From contig BLAL01000189.1 in NCBI GenBank assembly GCA_015698045.1, forward strand, positions 62,001-126,000: a stretch of 64,000 nucleotides of DNA, in the 5' to 3' direction. This stretch comes from Rhizophagus clarus. Taxonomy: Eukaryota; Glomeromycota; Glomeromycetes; Glomerales; Glomeraceae. This document shows, in pieces, positions 37,977 through 48,673 of the stretch. The position numbers were made by a program, and so were the translations under genes. Within the stretch, counting starts at the first letter, position 1, and each line of letters starts with the position of its first letter. The notes beneath the pieces are model-generated. The model ran no database searches. It saw only the letters and a program-made list of their open reading frames with translations, and was not told the origin of the DNA.

Positions 37977-38708
37977 CTGTAACTTTTTTATTAATTTATT
38001 GTAATAAAATACGTAATAAAATAAAAATATTAACAATAATAATTATACTTTTAAACACTTTACAAAAAATTTATAACTTGATAATGCATTCAACAAATAA
38101 GACAATAAAAATTTTTTAACTACATTAAACGAATTAAAAATTTCTAAAAAGAAAAATCTATAAAGAAAGTAAACTCTAAAAAATTTCTTAATACGTTATA
38201 TAATATGAAATCTAACGTATTAAAATTTGTATCACATATCGGGTACCCGATATGTGTAAGATAGAACTGTGCCCGATATATATTAAATAACATATCGGTG
38301 ACCAATAGTTTGGATATCGGGGTCTTGGTAATTAGGCATATTTTGAAGTGTAATAAATCGGGTACCCGATATGTAAAAATACCCGATATTTATCCGATTA
38401 GCCGCCGATATATAAGTCCCCGATATGTACCCGATAGAATTGATTTTGACCAGTGTAAGGTATTTTTTTGGTATTATTTTGTGATTTTACATTAATTTCT
38501 TGTCCATTTAATTCATTAGATATTTACTTTCTTTTTTTTTTATTTTTAGTTTAATAAAAATTTGAATTTTTGAATAGTTTTAGACTGTCCAAAACTGTGT
38601 CCAAAACTGTGTCCAAAACTGTGTCCAAAACTGGTTTTGGACTGTCCAATACTGTCCAATTAAAAAAACCAATTGGACAAGTCCAAAACCCATCATTGCC
38701 CCTCCCTA

Positions 38709-39960
38709 CCCTCCCTTATCTCATTTTCAAAAGTTCGGTCATGCTTTTCATCTGGCAACCTATAATAAACAAAAAAAAACAAACTAATTATTAAAGAAAT
38801 AATGAACTCCTCTTCTCTGGCCCTCCCTTACCTCATTTTCAAAACTCCGGTCATACTTTTTGTCTGGTAACTTATAATAAACAAAAAAAACAAATTATTA
38901 AAGAAATAATGAATACTTCTTCTCCAACCCTCTCTTACCTCATTTTCAAAACTCTAGTCGTGCTTTTCATCTGGCAATCTATAATAAACAAAAAAAAATA
39001 AACTAATTATTAAAAAAATAATGAACTCCCTTTCTCCAACACTCTCTTACCTCAATTCCAAAAGTCCAGTCATACTTTTCGTCTGGTAACCTATAGTAAA
39101 GAAAAAAAAATAAAATAAATAAATTTAATAAGAAAAAATGACAAACTTCTTCCCTTCCTACCCTTCCTTACCTCATTTTTAAAAGTCTGGTTATATTTTT
39201 CATCTAGTAACCTATAATAAACAAAAAAAAATAAACTAATTATTAAAGAAATAATGAACTCCTCTTCTCTGACCCTCCGTTACTTCATTTTCAAAACTCC
39301 GGTCATGCTTTTCGTCTGGTAATCTATAATAAACATAAAAAAAAATAAACTAATTTTTAAAGAAATAATGAACTCCTCTTCTCCAGTCCTCCCTTACCTT
39401 ATTTTCAAAACTCTGGTCATGCTTTTCATCTGGCAATCTATAATAAACAAAAAAAAACAAATTATTGAAGAAATAATAAACATTCATTCTCTGGCTCTCT
39501 CTTACCTCATTTTCAAAACTCTGGTCATGTTTTTCATCTGATAACCTATAATAAACAAAAAAAATAAACTAATTATTAAAAAAATAATGAACTTTTCATC
39601 TTTAACCCTCCCTTACCTCAATTCCAAAAGCTCGGTTGTACTTTTCATCTGGCAACCTATAATAAAAAAAAAAAATAAAATAAATAAATTTATTAAGAAA
39701 AAATAACGAACTTCTCCCTTCCCTATCCTTCCTTACCTCATTTTTAAAAATCCGGTCATGCTTTTCATCTGGTAACCTATAATAAACAAAAAAAAAATGA
39801 ATTAATTATTAAAAAAATAATAAGCTCCCCTTCTCTGGCCATTCCTTACCTCAATTCCAAAAGCCTGGTCATGCTTTTTGTCTGGCAACTCTACATAAAT
39901 GAAAAAAAAACAAATTAGTTGCATTCTATAAAAAAGAAAAAAAAAAATCATCAGATGACT
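38709..39960 (-). repeat. Array B: exon-intron satellite, about 11 units
   Basis: Eleven units of about 108-120 bp follow the nested insertion. Read on the minus strand, a unit is an AT-rich tract ending TATAG, a 40-nt block beginning GTTGCCAGATGAAAAGCATG and ending GAAAATGAG, then GTAAGGGAGG. This is a 3' splice site, a micro-exon and a 5' splice site. Frame 2 of the block is open (LPDEKHDRSFENE). A 40-nt exon is not a multiple of three, so successive inclusion would shift the frame. The same unit family forms array C. Confidence 0.85.
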
Positions 39961-40269
39961 TGTACTATCTGACAATCTAATTTGCTATTATGGAATGAAA
40001 CAAAAAAAAAAAATTTTTTTATCAAAAAAAATTTTTTTTTTAATGAATTAAATATCTCTAGGTAGATAAAATTGAACAGATCAAACAGATATCTGTTGAA
40101 CTATCCAGTCAATCTGGTCAATCTGGTAACACAAAACAATTCATCAGATGAATGGATATCTGTTGATCCATCTGGTCAATCCTATTACACAATCTGGTCA
40201 ATCTGAATCTGATCAATTTTCAGATAGATGACCAAATATCCAGATTGACAGATTTCAGAGCATACCTCT
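39961..40269. other. ATCTGGTCA/GATATCTGTTGA short-repeat region
   Basis: Imperfect direct and inverted repeats of ATCTGGTCAATCTGG and CAGATATCTGTTGA at about 40075-40260, just right of array B. It may be the end of a further transposon with TAGAGGTATGCTCTG as its reverse-complemented terminus, inserted into the adjacent LINE remnant, but the other end was not found. Confidence 0.4.
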
Positions 40270-41450
40270 AGGTGGTTCTTTTCTTGAGGAAGTTCTGTTC
40301 GAGAGAGTTAATTTGCTTTCTTATATTAAGCTAGAAATTATCCCAAGTTGCTGTTTCTAGGTTGTTGCAATCATACATTACTCTGGAATGGATATTGCCC
40401 TTAGATAGATTATCATATACTGTGTTTGCTCTATTATTTTGTATAAGGTCAGCAGTGTTCAAGGTGGTTGTAATAATGTTATGATCGTTATGCGTGATAA
40501 ATGTTAATGGAGTAATTGAGAAGTTTAATAAGTTGTTATTATATGCTCTAGATATCTATATTTGGTTTATTTTCATGTTAACTCCTTCTTTGTGATATAT
40601 ATTTTCTATCTTTTCTTTGTTGAGCTTTCTGTAGGAGTCTATTAGTTCTATTGCTTCAAGATCATTATTAGGGGTGCAGACATTACTGACGTGACTTTTC
40701 TACATCAGTAACGTCTCATATAGAAATTTATTAATAATTCATATAATTTTAAGTTACGTCATAGGTTACAACTTTTTAAGTGACGTATCTAAAAAAAGCA
40801 AATGTCTGCATCCCTAATCATTGTATACTTTAGGTCTAGGGCTGTGTTGTGAAAGTGTGTGGTCAATTTAACTGTTCATGATCATGTTGAAGTTGCCCAA
40901 TAATATATGTATTATGTTATTTAACTTTTTTCTTATAGCTTCTTCATTCATTTCTTTCTTTAGTTGATTCAGAGTAAGATGAAGGATTGTCTTATTTTGT
41001 GGAGCTGCGTATACAACCCAAATACAAAAGTATACATTTCTAAATAAAAAGTACACTGACATCAAGTATAGTGAATGAATCTTATGTTTTTAATAATATT
41101 TATTTTATTTTCACATGCATATTAACACCACTTTTGACCCTTTGTGTTTGTCCTATTGTTTACTTGACCAATATATGTAAATTTTTCTTTATATTTGTTG
41201 GGTGTTTTATAAAGTCCATTCTTTTGGTTTAAATTTGTTTCATTTAATATCATGATATTTACTTAGTTTTTTAGCATCCAATCTAATATCCTGAAAAGTT
41301 TTATGCCATTTCCTGCTAGACCATTAATATTATGAATTTCAATGTAAGTGTGAAGTACAATGCTTCCCAGTTTACTTGTTGTTGTTCTTTATATCTTATT
41401 CATTGACTATGCAAGAAACTGTCAATGTTTAGATTTCTGTTGTTAATGTT
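40270..41450 (-). mobile_element. LINE (non-LTR) endonuclease-domain remnant
   Basis: Degenerate minus-strand frames match the apurinic-like endonuclease domain at the start of LINE ORF2: an N-terminal part near 41300-41180 (NIMILNETNLNQKN), then CIWVVYAAPQNKTILHLTL with the diagnostic HILLGNFNMI (usual GDFN) around 41010-40880, and a terminal part HNDHNIITTTLNTADLIQNN, RANTVYDNLSKGNIHSRVMY at about 40500-40370. Numerous stops and frame breaks show it is dead. A MITE at 40669-40816 splits it. No reverse transcriptase part is present. Confidence 0.7.
40669..40816. mobile_element. 148-bp hAT-type MITE inside the LINE remnant
   Basis: Terminal inverted repeats TAGGGGTGCAGACATT (left) and TAGGGATGCAGACATT (right, reverse complement). 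An 8-bp target duplication, ATCATTAT at 40661-40668 and ATCATTGT at 40817-40824, matches at 7 of 8 bases. No coding capacity. Confidence 0.9.
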
Positions 41451-41990
41451 ATTAAGTTCACGTTGTTATTGTTATTGTTACTTTATCTAATACTAATTGA
41501 TATAGATGTCAGAAGAATATGTTTGTTTATTTATTAGTATTTATTATAAATGCGCTATTTGTACCAACTAAATAGCCTCTTCCTATTTTTTATTATAATA
41601 CTGTAAATATTATATTTAATTAATTTAAATATATAAGTGAAATATATGTTAAAAAAAGAGATTAAATGGTTAAAATTATTTTTTTTTAAATAACAAATAT
41701 TTTAAATCAAATAATTAAATTTGAATTTATTTTACTTAAAACATTTTTTTTAAAAAAATTTTTAATTTGGATTTTTTTTTCAGCATTCATTCCAAATTAT
41801 TATTAATATTAATTATTACTAATATTATTATTATTTATATTAACTTTTTTTGCAGTTCTATTTAAAACCAAAAATTATAAAAAAATTTTTTTTTATTTTT
41901 TCAATAAAAACAAATATAATGAATTTAATAAAAGACACTTCTTGTGGTTACAGCATCACAGATTATAATAACTTTTTTTTTAACAAGTCT
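41451..41990. other. AT-rich spacer left of the CACTA element
   Basis: No supported gene. The open frame at 41850-42056 runs across the transposon boundary and has no motif. The TCT target site is at 41988-41990. Confidence 0.5.
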
Positions 41991-42520
41991 CACAGGTCGA
42001 ATGAAAAAAAATCAGATTTTGCTCTATTTAAAATAGCCTTGCCGACTTCAATATAGAATATGCCAAATTTTGCTTATTTTAGTATAGCCATATCTATTTT
42101 TGCCGATTTTTGTTAAATTCTGATTTTCAGTCATAAATGCCGATTTTAGCGGCCAATTTTTACCTTTTTTTAAATAAATGCCGATATTTAAACCGGAGAT
42201 ATTATATTTATTATATACTTTACCCTTTTCGTATAGTTCGAATAAAGGATTTTATCTTATTTAAAATTTTCTTGCCGACTTCAATAAGGCTTTGCCGATT
42301 ATTTTACTAATTTTTTGCCGATTTTTGTTAACTTCCGATTTTTCATCCAGAAATGCCGATTTTAGCGGCCGATTTTTACCTTTTTTTTAATTAAATGCCG
42401 ATATTTAAACCGAAGATATTATATTTAGTGTAAACTTTACCGCTTTTGACACAGGTCGAATAAAGATTTTACTCTATTTAAAATAGCCTTTGCCGATATT
42501 TAAATTGTAATATTTCGTAA
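41991..42520. repeat. Left subterminal repeats of the CACTA element
   Basis: About 2.3 tandem copies of a unit of roughly 220 bp, each rich in TTGCCGATTTT, GCGGCCGATTTTTACC and AAATGCCGATATTTAAACCG. A terminus-like ACACAGGTCGAATAAAG recurs at about 42449. Confidence 0.85.
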
Positions 42521-43050
42521 TTTTACATCATAGGATTTTTGAAATTATTTATTATACTAATAAATATAAGATACTATTCTAAATATTCTACTTGTTTTGT
42601 ACATTGAATTCCCAGTTGGTTCGATTTCACAAACAATAACTGAAGTATTCATAAGGTTGAACAGTGATAATCGAAACTGATGAGATCGCATTGATAAGGC
42701 CTATTCCTAAAAAGTTAATTAATCACATTTAATTAAACGCTATTTAATTGTACTATTTTTTTTTTTTCAAAAAAAAACTTTCTTTCTGAAAGAAGAGTCT
42801 GCCTCCTATACCGTTTGCCGTCGTGCATAGTGTGTTATAGGAAAGGTGGGCTAGGTGGCCACCTAAAGTTTGTAAATAACTCTGGTACCAAAGTTGATGA
42901 TCTATTTACTATACATAGACCTCTCGCTTCGAATTTTGGTTATGATAATTCCGCCTCCTCTGTCGCATTATTCGTCGAAGTCTAAATAGATATCATTATG
43001 ACTTATGAGTAAAATATTTACAATAATAATGTAAATTCTTTAATCATAGT

Positions 43051-43306
43051 TAAAATAGGCATGATGGGATAACTCATATATCATGAGCTCTGTCTGTGCG
43101 AAGTGCCGTTTTATTTATAATCAAAGTAGACTTAAGTCGTAAGTAACTTTGATTATCATTGATTAGAAAAGTACATGCAACGAAAATCCTTTATCAAGGG
43201 GTAAAATAGGCATGATGGGATAACTCATATATCATGAGCTCTGTCTGTGCGAAGTGCCGTTTTATTTATAATCAAAGTAGGCTTAAGTCGTAAGTAACTT
43301 GATTAT
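43051..43306. repeat. Two copies of a 105-bp unit with a hairpin end
   Basis: Nearly identical copies at 43051-43156 and 43202-43306 start AAAATAGGCATGATGGGATA and contain GAGCTCTGTCTGTGCGAAGT. Copy 1 ends in an 11-bp inverted repeat (ATAATCAAAGT / ACTTTGATTAT) around GACTTAAGTC. Copy 2 has lost one base of the stem. The unit lies within the CACTA element, downstream of the transposase gene. Confidence 0.9.
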
Positions 43307-43807
43307 AACAATGATGATTATTGGAGAATTAAGTTGCAACATTTTTAAACATTTTTGAATAAGTGCCATATTAATTTAATGTAATTGTTACCCTTTTCAA
43401 ATAAGAAGGGCCGATTTGCAATACAGCTTTGCCGGCCTTAAATGTATTTATATAGCCAGAATAATTGTTTTATACTTTATGTGATATTTAATTAAAATAA
43501 AATAAACCTTTGTTATCTAAAAATTATTACATGATTAGAGTTATTAATCACAAAGTATGGTGCTTGTATCGTAATGCCGTAATAAAGACCGATTTGCAAT
43601 ACAACTTTGCCGGCTCAAAATAAGATCTCTTGTTATCTGAATTATCTGATTTTTCACGCGGTTAGAATTAATTACGGTATATGTAACCTTTATCGTTATT
43701 CTTGTGCCAAAAAAAAATGATTGTTATAATTTAATCAAATACAAATGCTATAATTGAATTCGCCATTCCGATTTTACATATAATTCATTTTATATTATAT
43801 AAAGTTT

Positions 43808-46800
43808 TTAAAACGAAATTTTTTTATTTAAAGGAATCACAGCCATATATTCTTTTGTTTTTCTCGTCCCAGTATCAAAATTACATTTAATGAATTTTCC
43901 TATTATATGATGTATGGGTATAATACTGTCTCTTCTCATATCATAAAACTCATTTGTCCATAATTCCATATTACATGATTTTATGTCGTTATCTACTTGG
44001 CAATAATATCTTGTACTATAATCTTGAACTGGTTTGTACCATTTGACTAACGCTAATGAATGGGTTAATGATCGTGAACTATTTAAATGAATAGTATGCT
44101 CAAAATAAAATTGTACTTGACTGGGATAAACATCGATCGATCCATCATAATGTACAAATCGAGCTAATATATATGAGGATTTTTCGTGATGAGCAGTCTG
44201 AACAGAACCATATATGTCCGCCCCAATTCTTATTCTCCCATATTGTATAATTCTAGGGTTTACGACAGTACTGTTATTTGAACCTATTATAGAGTAGATG
44301 GAGATGAAACAATAATCATTATACAAACTATTATAAAATTCTACCAGTAGGTCCAAAATTTGGTTTGGAAGGGTAGTTTCTTTGCGCGGTTTCATTAGCA
44401 ACCCAGGAAAACATTCCGTTCTGTAAGCCGAATCTTCCTCAATAAGAGATAGTCTTATAAAATTTTGATACTCATCGCTCGCAAAATCATTAAGTGCAGC
44501 TAAGCTGCCAACAGATTTTCTTGGTTCTATTATCTCCAAGGAGGAAAATAAGTGATCGTTGTCACAATTTGAGAGGAAGTATTGAAGGATTGTATTTTCG
44601 GACATAATTCTTAGTAGTTCAGGTTCAATATTACGTCTGCTATTATTATAAGAACCTACAATTTTTAAAAATAATTAATAACATTGCGATTTTCAAATCG
44701 GAAAAATTAAATCACGTACCTAAAATTCCGTTCATCTGTTCAAAGCTATAACACCAGAATGAGGACAAAGGACCATAGTCTAATGCGCATTCACAGATAT
44801 GGAGACAGAGATGCAGATTAGGACTTATTTTTTCTTGACCATATTTTTGTTCAATTAATTTGTTCATCTCTATCAGTCTTGTAAACGCTTCATTTAACAT
44901 ATTTTTTTGTAGCTCTCGATTTGTTAAGATCTTGCAAGCGCGCACGAAATATGCAAGAATTTTTCGGTCGATGTATCCAAGGAAACTCCATGTGATAGGT
45001 ATTGCAAAAATTAACATGAAGGTTTTCCACATGTTCGCCGTGAAACTTGAGAATCCTTCACCGGTAGCTATTCTGACAGGGCGGCGTCCAAGGTCACTTG
45101 GGAACTTTATCATGTCAGCTCTCTCTTGCATAATTTTGAGCTTTTCGTTATTTAATATACCTTCACCTATCCAGAGTTTCGTTACGATCCATTTCGTAAC
45201 ACTGAGAAAAAGGCAATGCATAGGATCAACCACGCAAAAGTGAACAGGATTAAAATAAAGCAAGCGGTATATCTCTGACCAGCGAACATGATGTTCAAAG
45301 ACATGGGCTCTTCGTGCTTCTTCAGTTGCACATTGTTTCCACTCACTTGCTTTTTCTCTTATTTCATTAATATCTCGCTCAACAAACCAGTCGTCTAAAT
45401 CTGCAAACCCCCCAAAATTTGGTTGATTGTTTATAAAATTTGCTGATTTGTAACATTGGTAGCATGCAATACGAGCCGAGATGAAACCACATAATTTCTG
45501 AGACACAGGAACGTCGCTAGAACAGCCAATGATTGCACCACGGACAAATCGACCGTTGTTGTGTTCGTTTGTTTTTATAAAATAGCCATTCCACAAACGA
45601 TTTAACTGGTTAACGATCAGATACAAATAATTGTTAATTTCATGTTGGCTTGGTTCTTTCAGACCAGGCATTACTGCTAGTGTAAGAATATTGTGTGGCT
45701 TGAAGCGTTCATTATGCAGCAAATTACAAAAAATGGCATAAATCACACCAACAGAATATTGTGAATTTACGAATGGCTGGAACCAATCCATATTTAACAT
45801 TAATCCGATATGAGTATCGGCAAATTCTTTTGTAAAAAACAGCGCACCATCATCATCTGTAAAACTTTTCCAGACCCTACCATCATAGATATCGAATAAA
45901 GCTTCAATTCCGTTTTTCCTTTCTGACCACTTCTGACATGACATTTCAAAATTTTTGCGATTAAAAAAAAGGGTCAATTGTTGCTTAATATTTATTAACG
46001 GGAATGTCATTATCGGATGGAAAATGGGATTATTACTACTATTATTACTATCTATTTTCGTTAATAGAGGGTTATTGCATTGTTGTCGAAATCGTTCTAT
46101 TCTGTGATTTGGATAGTTTACAAAACTGCAAGTTGGTATTTCAGTATTGTCTAATAATTCTTTTATATCATACAATTTGTGACATCTGTCACAGGCTGCA
46201 TATTTAATTATCGTTGTGGATATCCCCAACACCTTTTTAGCCATATATAAAGAGGAAGGAAAAGATGAAAATTTATTTTCATCTATTGTCAAAAGAAAAA
46301 ATCTTAAGAACTTGAACAAAGAATCTATAGCTACATTGGAAAGTTTAAATCATTGTTGATATTGTAATATCCACAAAATAGTCCAAGTATAATTATCATT
46401 AATGTTAATGTTAGGAAGAATTGGTTCGCCATCATCGAAATCTGTTGATGCAAAATTGACTTTCTCATCGTCATCATCTTTATAATCATCGGAATAATTA
46501 GAATCGCTATCTTCAGTATCTCCATTTTTATCGTCATCATCTTCAGAATCCCCATCTTGATCATTCTCGTTTCTTACATTATCCAATAATAAATTTTCAA
46601 GAACAAGATCAGATATTTTTCCTTTCTTTATCGTTCGATGTTTTGCCGATTCATGTATAGGTGTCTTCTTTGTTAAAAAGAAATAGTTTCTTGTGAGTAA
46701 TGGTTTAATATCTTCGGACAATGGTTCAATATCTTCGGACAATTGTTCAATATCTCCGGATAATTGTTCAGTTATATCAGGTGATGTATCATTTATCCCT

Positions 46801-47024
46801 TGTATTGGGTCGCATTCCATTACATCTTCATCAACAGCATCAGATGATATAACATTTGAAGAACCTTCTTGATAATTGTTACCAAAATTATTATTCGCAT
46901 TAGATTTTAATTTATATTTTAACTCATGTTTCAGTTTAGTCCTTGGATCAACCAATTTACCGTTACATTCTTTACAGAAACAATGCACTTTGGTTCTGGT
47001 TCTTGTATCTAGAGATTCTGACAT
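43808..47024 (-). pseudogene. CACTA (Tnp2/Transposase_21) transposase, one TGA, otherwise complete
   Basis: DDE-type transposase of the EnSpm/CACTA superfamily. Exon 1 is 47024-44720 and exon 2 is 44655-43808 (donor GTACGT, acceptor TTGTAG). Together they make 1051 codons in one phase. The N-terminal Cys motif CFCKECNGKLVDPRTKLKH is followed by an acidic linker, then the conserved core: MLNMDWFQPFVNSQYSVGVI, then YAIFCNLLHNERFKPHN, LAVMPGLKEPSQHEINNYL, RIACYQC, and VDPMHCLFLSVTKWI, with the long helical C-terminal part LCLHICECALDYGPLSSFWC. A TGA at 46350-46352 (codon 225) interrupts WTILWILQYQQ-stop-FKLSNVAID while homologous sequence continues in the same frame. Translation might restart at Met codons downstream (from 46319) and give the whole catalytic part. 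Confidence 0.88.
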
Positions 47025-48673
47025 TTTTTTTTTTTTTTTTTTTTTTTTTAAGGAATTGCAAATCAATCTAATTGGTTCGGCAATCCCGATTTTTGGTCCA
47101 TTTTTGTCAAGGCACAGCTTGGTAATTAAGCTATTTTGATAATAACACATGACAATGATGTCAAGACCAATGTATTTTAAAATATAATTTTATTTTTGCT
47201 AATTCTCTAATTAAATTTGGTATTAAGGGGTATAATTATACTAGAAAATTTTTTCAAATTCAATTAATCCGATTCTTGAAACATGTTAATCGACTTACTA
47301 ATAAATCTCATATATCATCACGAATTCGAAAGATCCAAATAATTTAAGTAGAGATGTAGCAATTTCCTATTCACAGATCAAAATGCGAGAGTTATAAAAA
47401 AAGTGTCTTAGTTGTTCGCAACTGCAACAACATCAAAATTTAACACTTGGCCTATTCTTTCGAATATATCAAAAATTAGGAAAAACTATATTTCATTTTT
47501 TTTTATATATTTTCGTCAATTTCTAGTACATCAGTATCATTTAAAGCTGTTAACGAGATATCAAATATTTATTATTTTATCTTTTATTGAGTCGCTTACA
47601 ATAATACATTGAGTTATAGCATATATACGTTTATTCTAACAATCAGTCATGGTTAAAATTACTTGTTAATTAATAGAATTGTTTTAATAAATCTTTAATT
47701 CTTCTTTTGCCCTTGGCAGTTGGCACAGACGTACAGTTTGTTAATACCATGTGACTAGATAGTGCATAAATGTCACCCGACGTGATTGGCAGGAGCTATA
47801 AAGTTTGTTTGCGTTTACCATGCACGTTCTACAAATCAGTGATTTCCAATTTGTTTACGTTTACTATAAATTTGCTCGTGAGTATGGTACATTTGCGTAC
47901 GTTTACCACGCTTTCTTTCTTTTTTCGTCACGTTTTAGTACGATGCAACAAATTTTTTTTGTTGCCTTTCGTTTTTTTCGTTAATGGTTGACGATATTTT
48001 TCGCCTTATTTTTCGCCTTATTTTCGTCGGCTTAACAAAGTAAGCATATTTCTTTTCGCCAATTATATTTCCTGTCGGAAAAACCAGCTTTTGTAAGTAT
48101 AACTTTATCAAGCTTCAAATGTGTTATTACTAATTTGGACATGTTATTTATGATAATGATATAATATTTAGTTTATTAATATATTTTAATTAATTCATTG
48201 ATATACTTTATTGATATATTTTAATTAATTTATTGATATTTTTAATTATTAATTGTTTACTGATATATTTTAATTAATTTATTGATATATTCTATTAATT
48301 GATAACGCTATAATATTTAGTTTATTGATATATTTTAATTAATTGATAGCGATATAATATCTAGTTTACTGATATATTTAAATATTGATTGATTTATCTT
48401 AATTTAATTAATGTAGTTTACTGATTATTTTAAATAATACATTTTAATTAATTGAAAGCGATATAATATCAAGTTTATTTAATTTATTGATTTATTTTAA
48501 TTAATATTAATAGCGATATATTTTATTAAATGATAACGAGTCTTATTAATTTAATCTATCTTTTATTTTAATCAGACGATAATGAAAATGGTTCAGAAGA
48601 CGTAAGTAACGGTTATATATAGAGCCTTTGTTTCTTGTTTAATCTTTAAATTATCAAATTATCAAATATTATA
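47025..48673. promoter_or_regulatory. Divergent intergenic region between the two CACTA genes
   Basis: About 1.65 kb between the divergent transposase and accessory genes. It begins with a poly-T run (47024-47050) and includes an imperfect direct repeat TTTTAATTAATTTATTGATAT at 48180-48530. A possible upstream exon of the accessory gene, between CAG and GTAAGT, lies at 48575-48600. Bidirectional promoter function is inferred from the layout. Confidence 0.5.

Larger units (their letters stand above)
33499..38455. mobile_element. Inner CACTG-ended (CACTA-like) element with TAA target duplication
   Basis: Termini CACTGGTCAAAATC and its inverted copy continue as similar CTATCGGGTACATATCGGG-type sequence. 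TAA flanks at 33496-33498 and 38456-38458 form a 3-bp target duplication. CACTA (EnSpm) and PIF/Harbinger both make 3-bp duplications: the CACTG end favours CACTA, whereas the internal SANT-like gene and TAA target are also Harbinger-like. No transposase was found, so the element is probably nonautonomous. It contains the SANT-like pseudogene, three 208-bp repeats and array A. Confidence 0.75.
33295..38708. mobile_element. Outer hAT-like nonautonomous element, split by an inner element
   Basis: Left end TAGTGTTGGGCAAT and reverse-complemented right end TAGGGAGGGGCAAT form hAT-like termini. Both sides then carry many TTGGACA/TGTCCAA subterminal motifs (33316-33405 and 38580-38690). A duplicated CCCTCCC lies outside each end, but the host satellite itself carries this string, so the exact 8-bp target duplication is ambiguous. 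Without the inner element it would be about 450 bp and noncoding. Confidence 0.65.
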
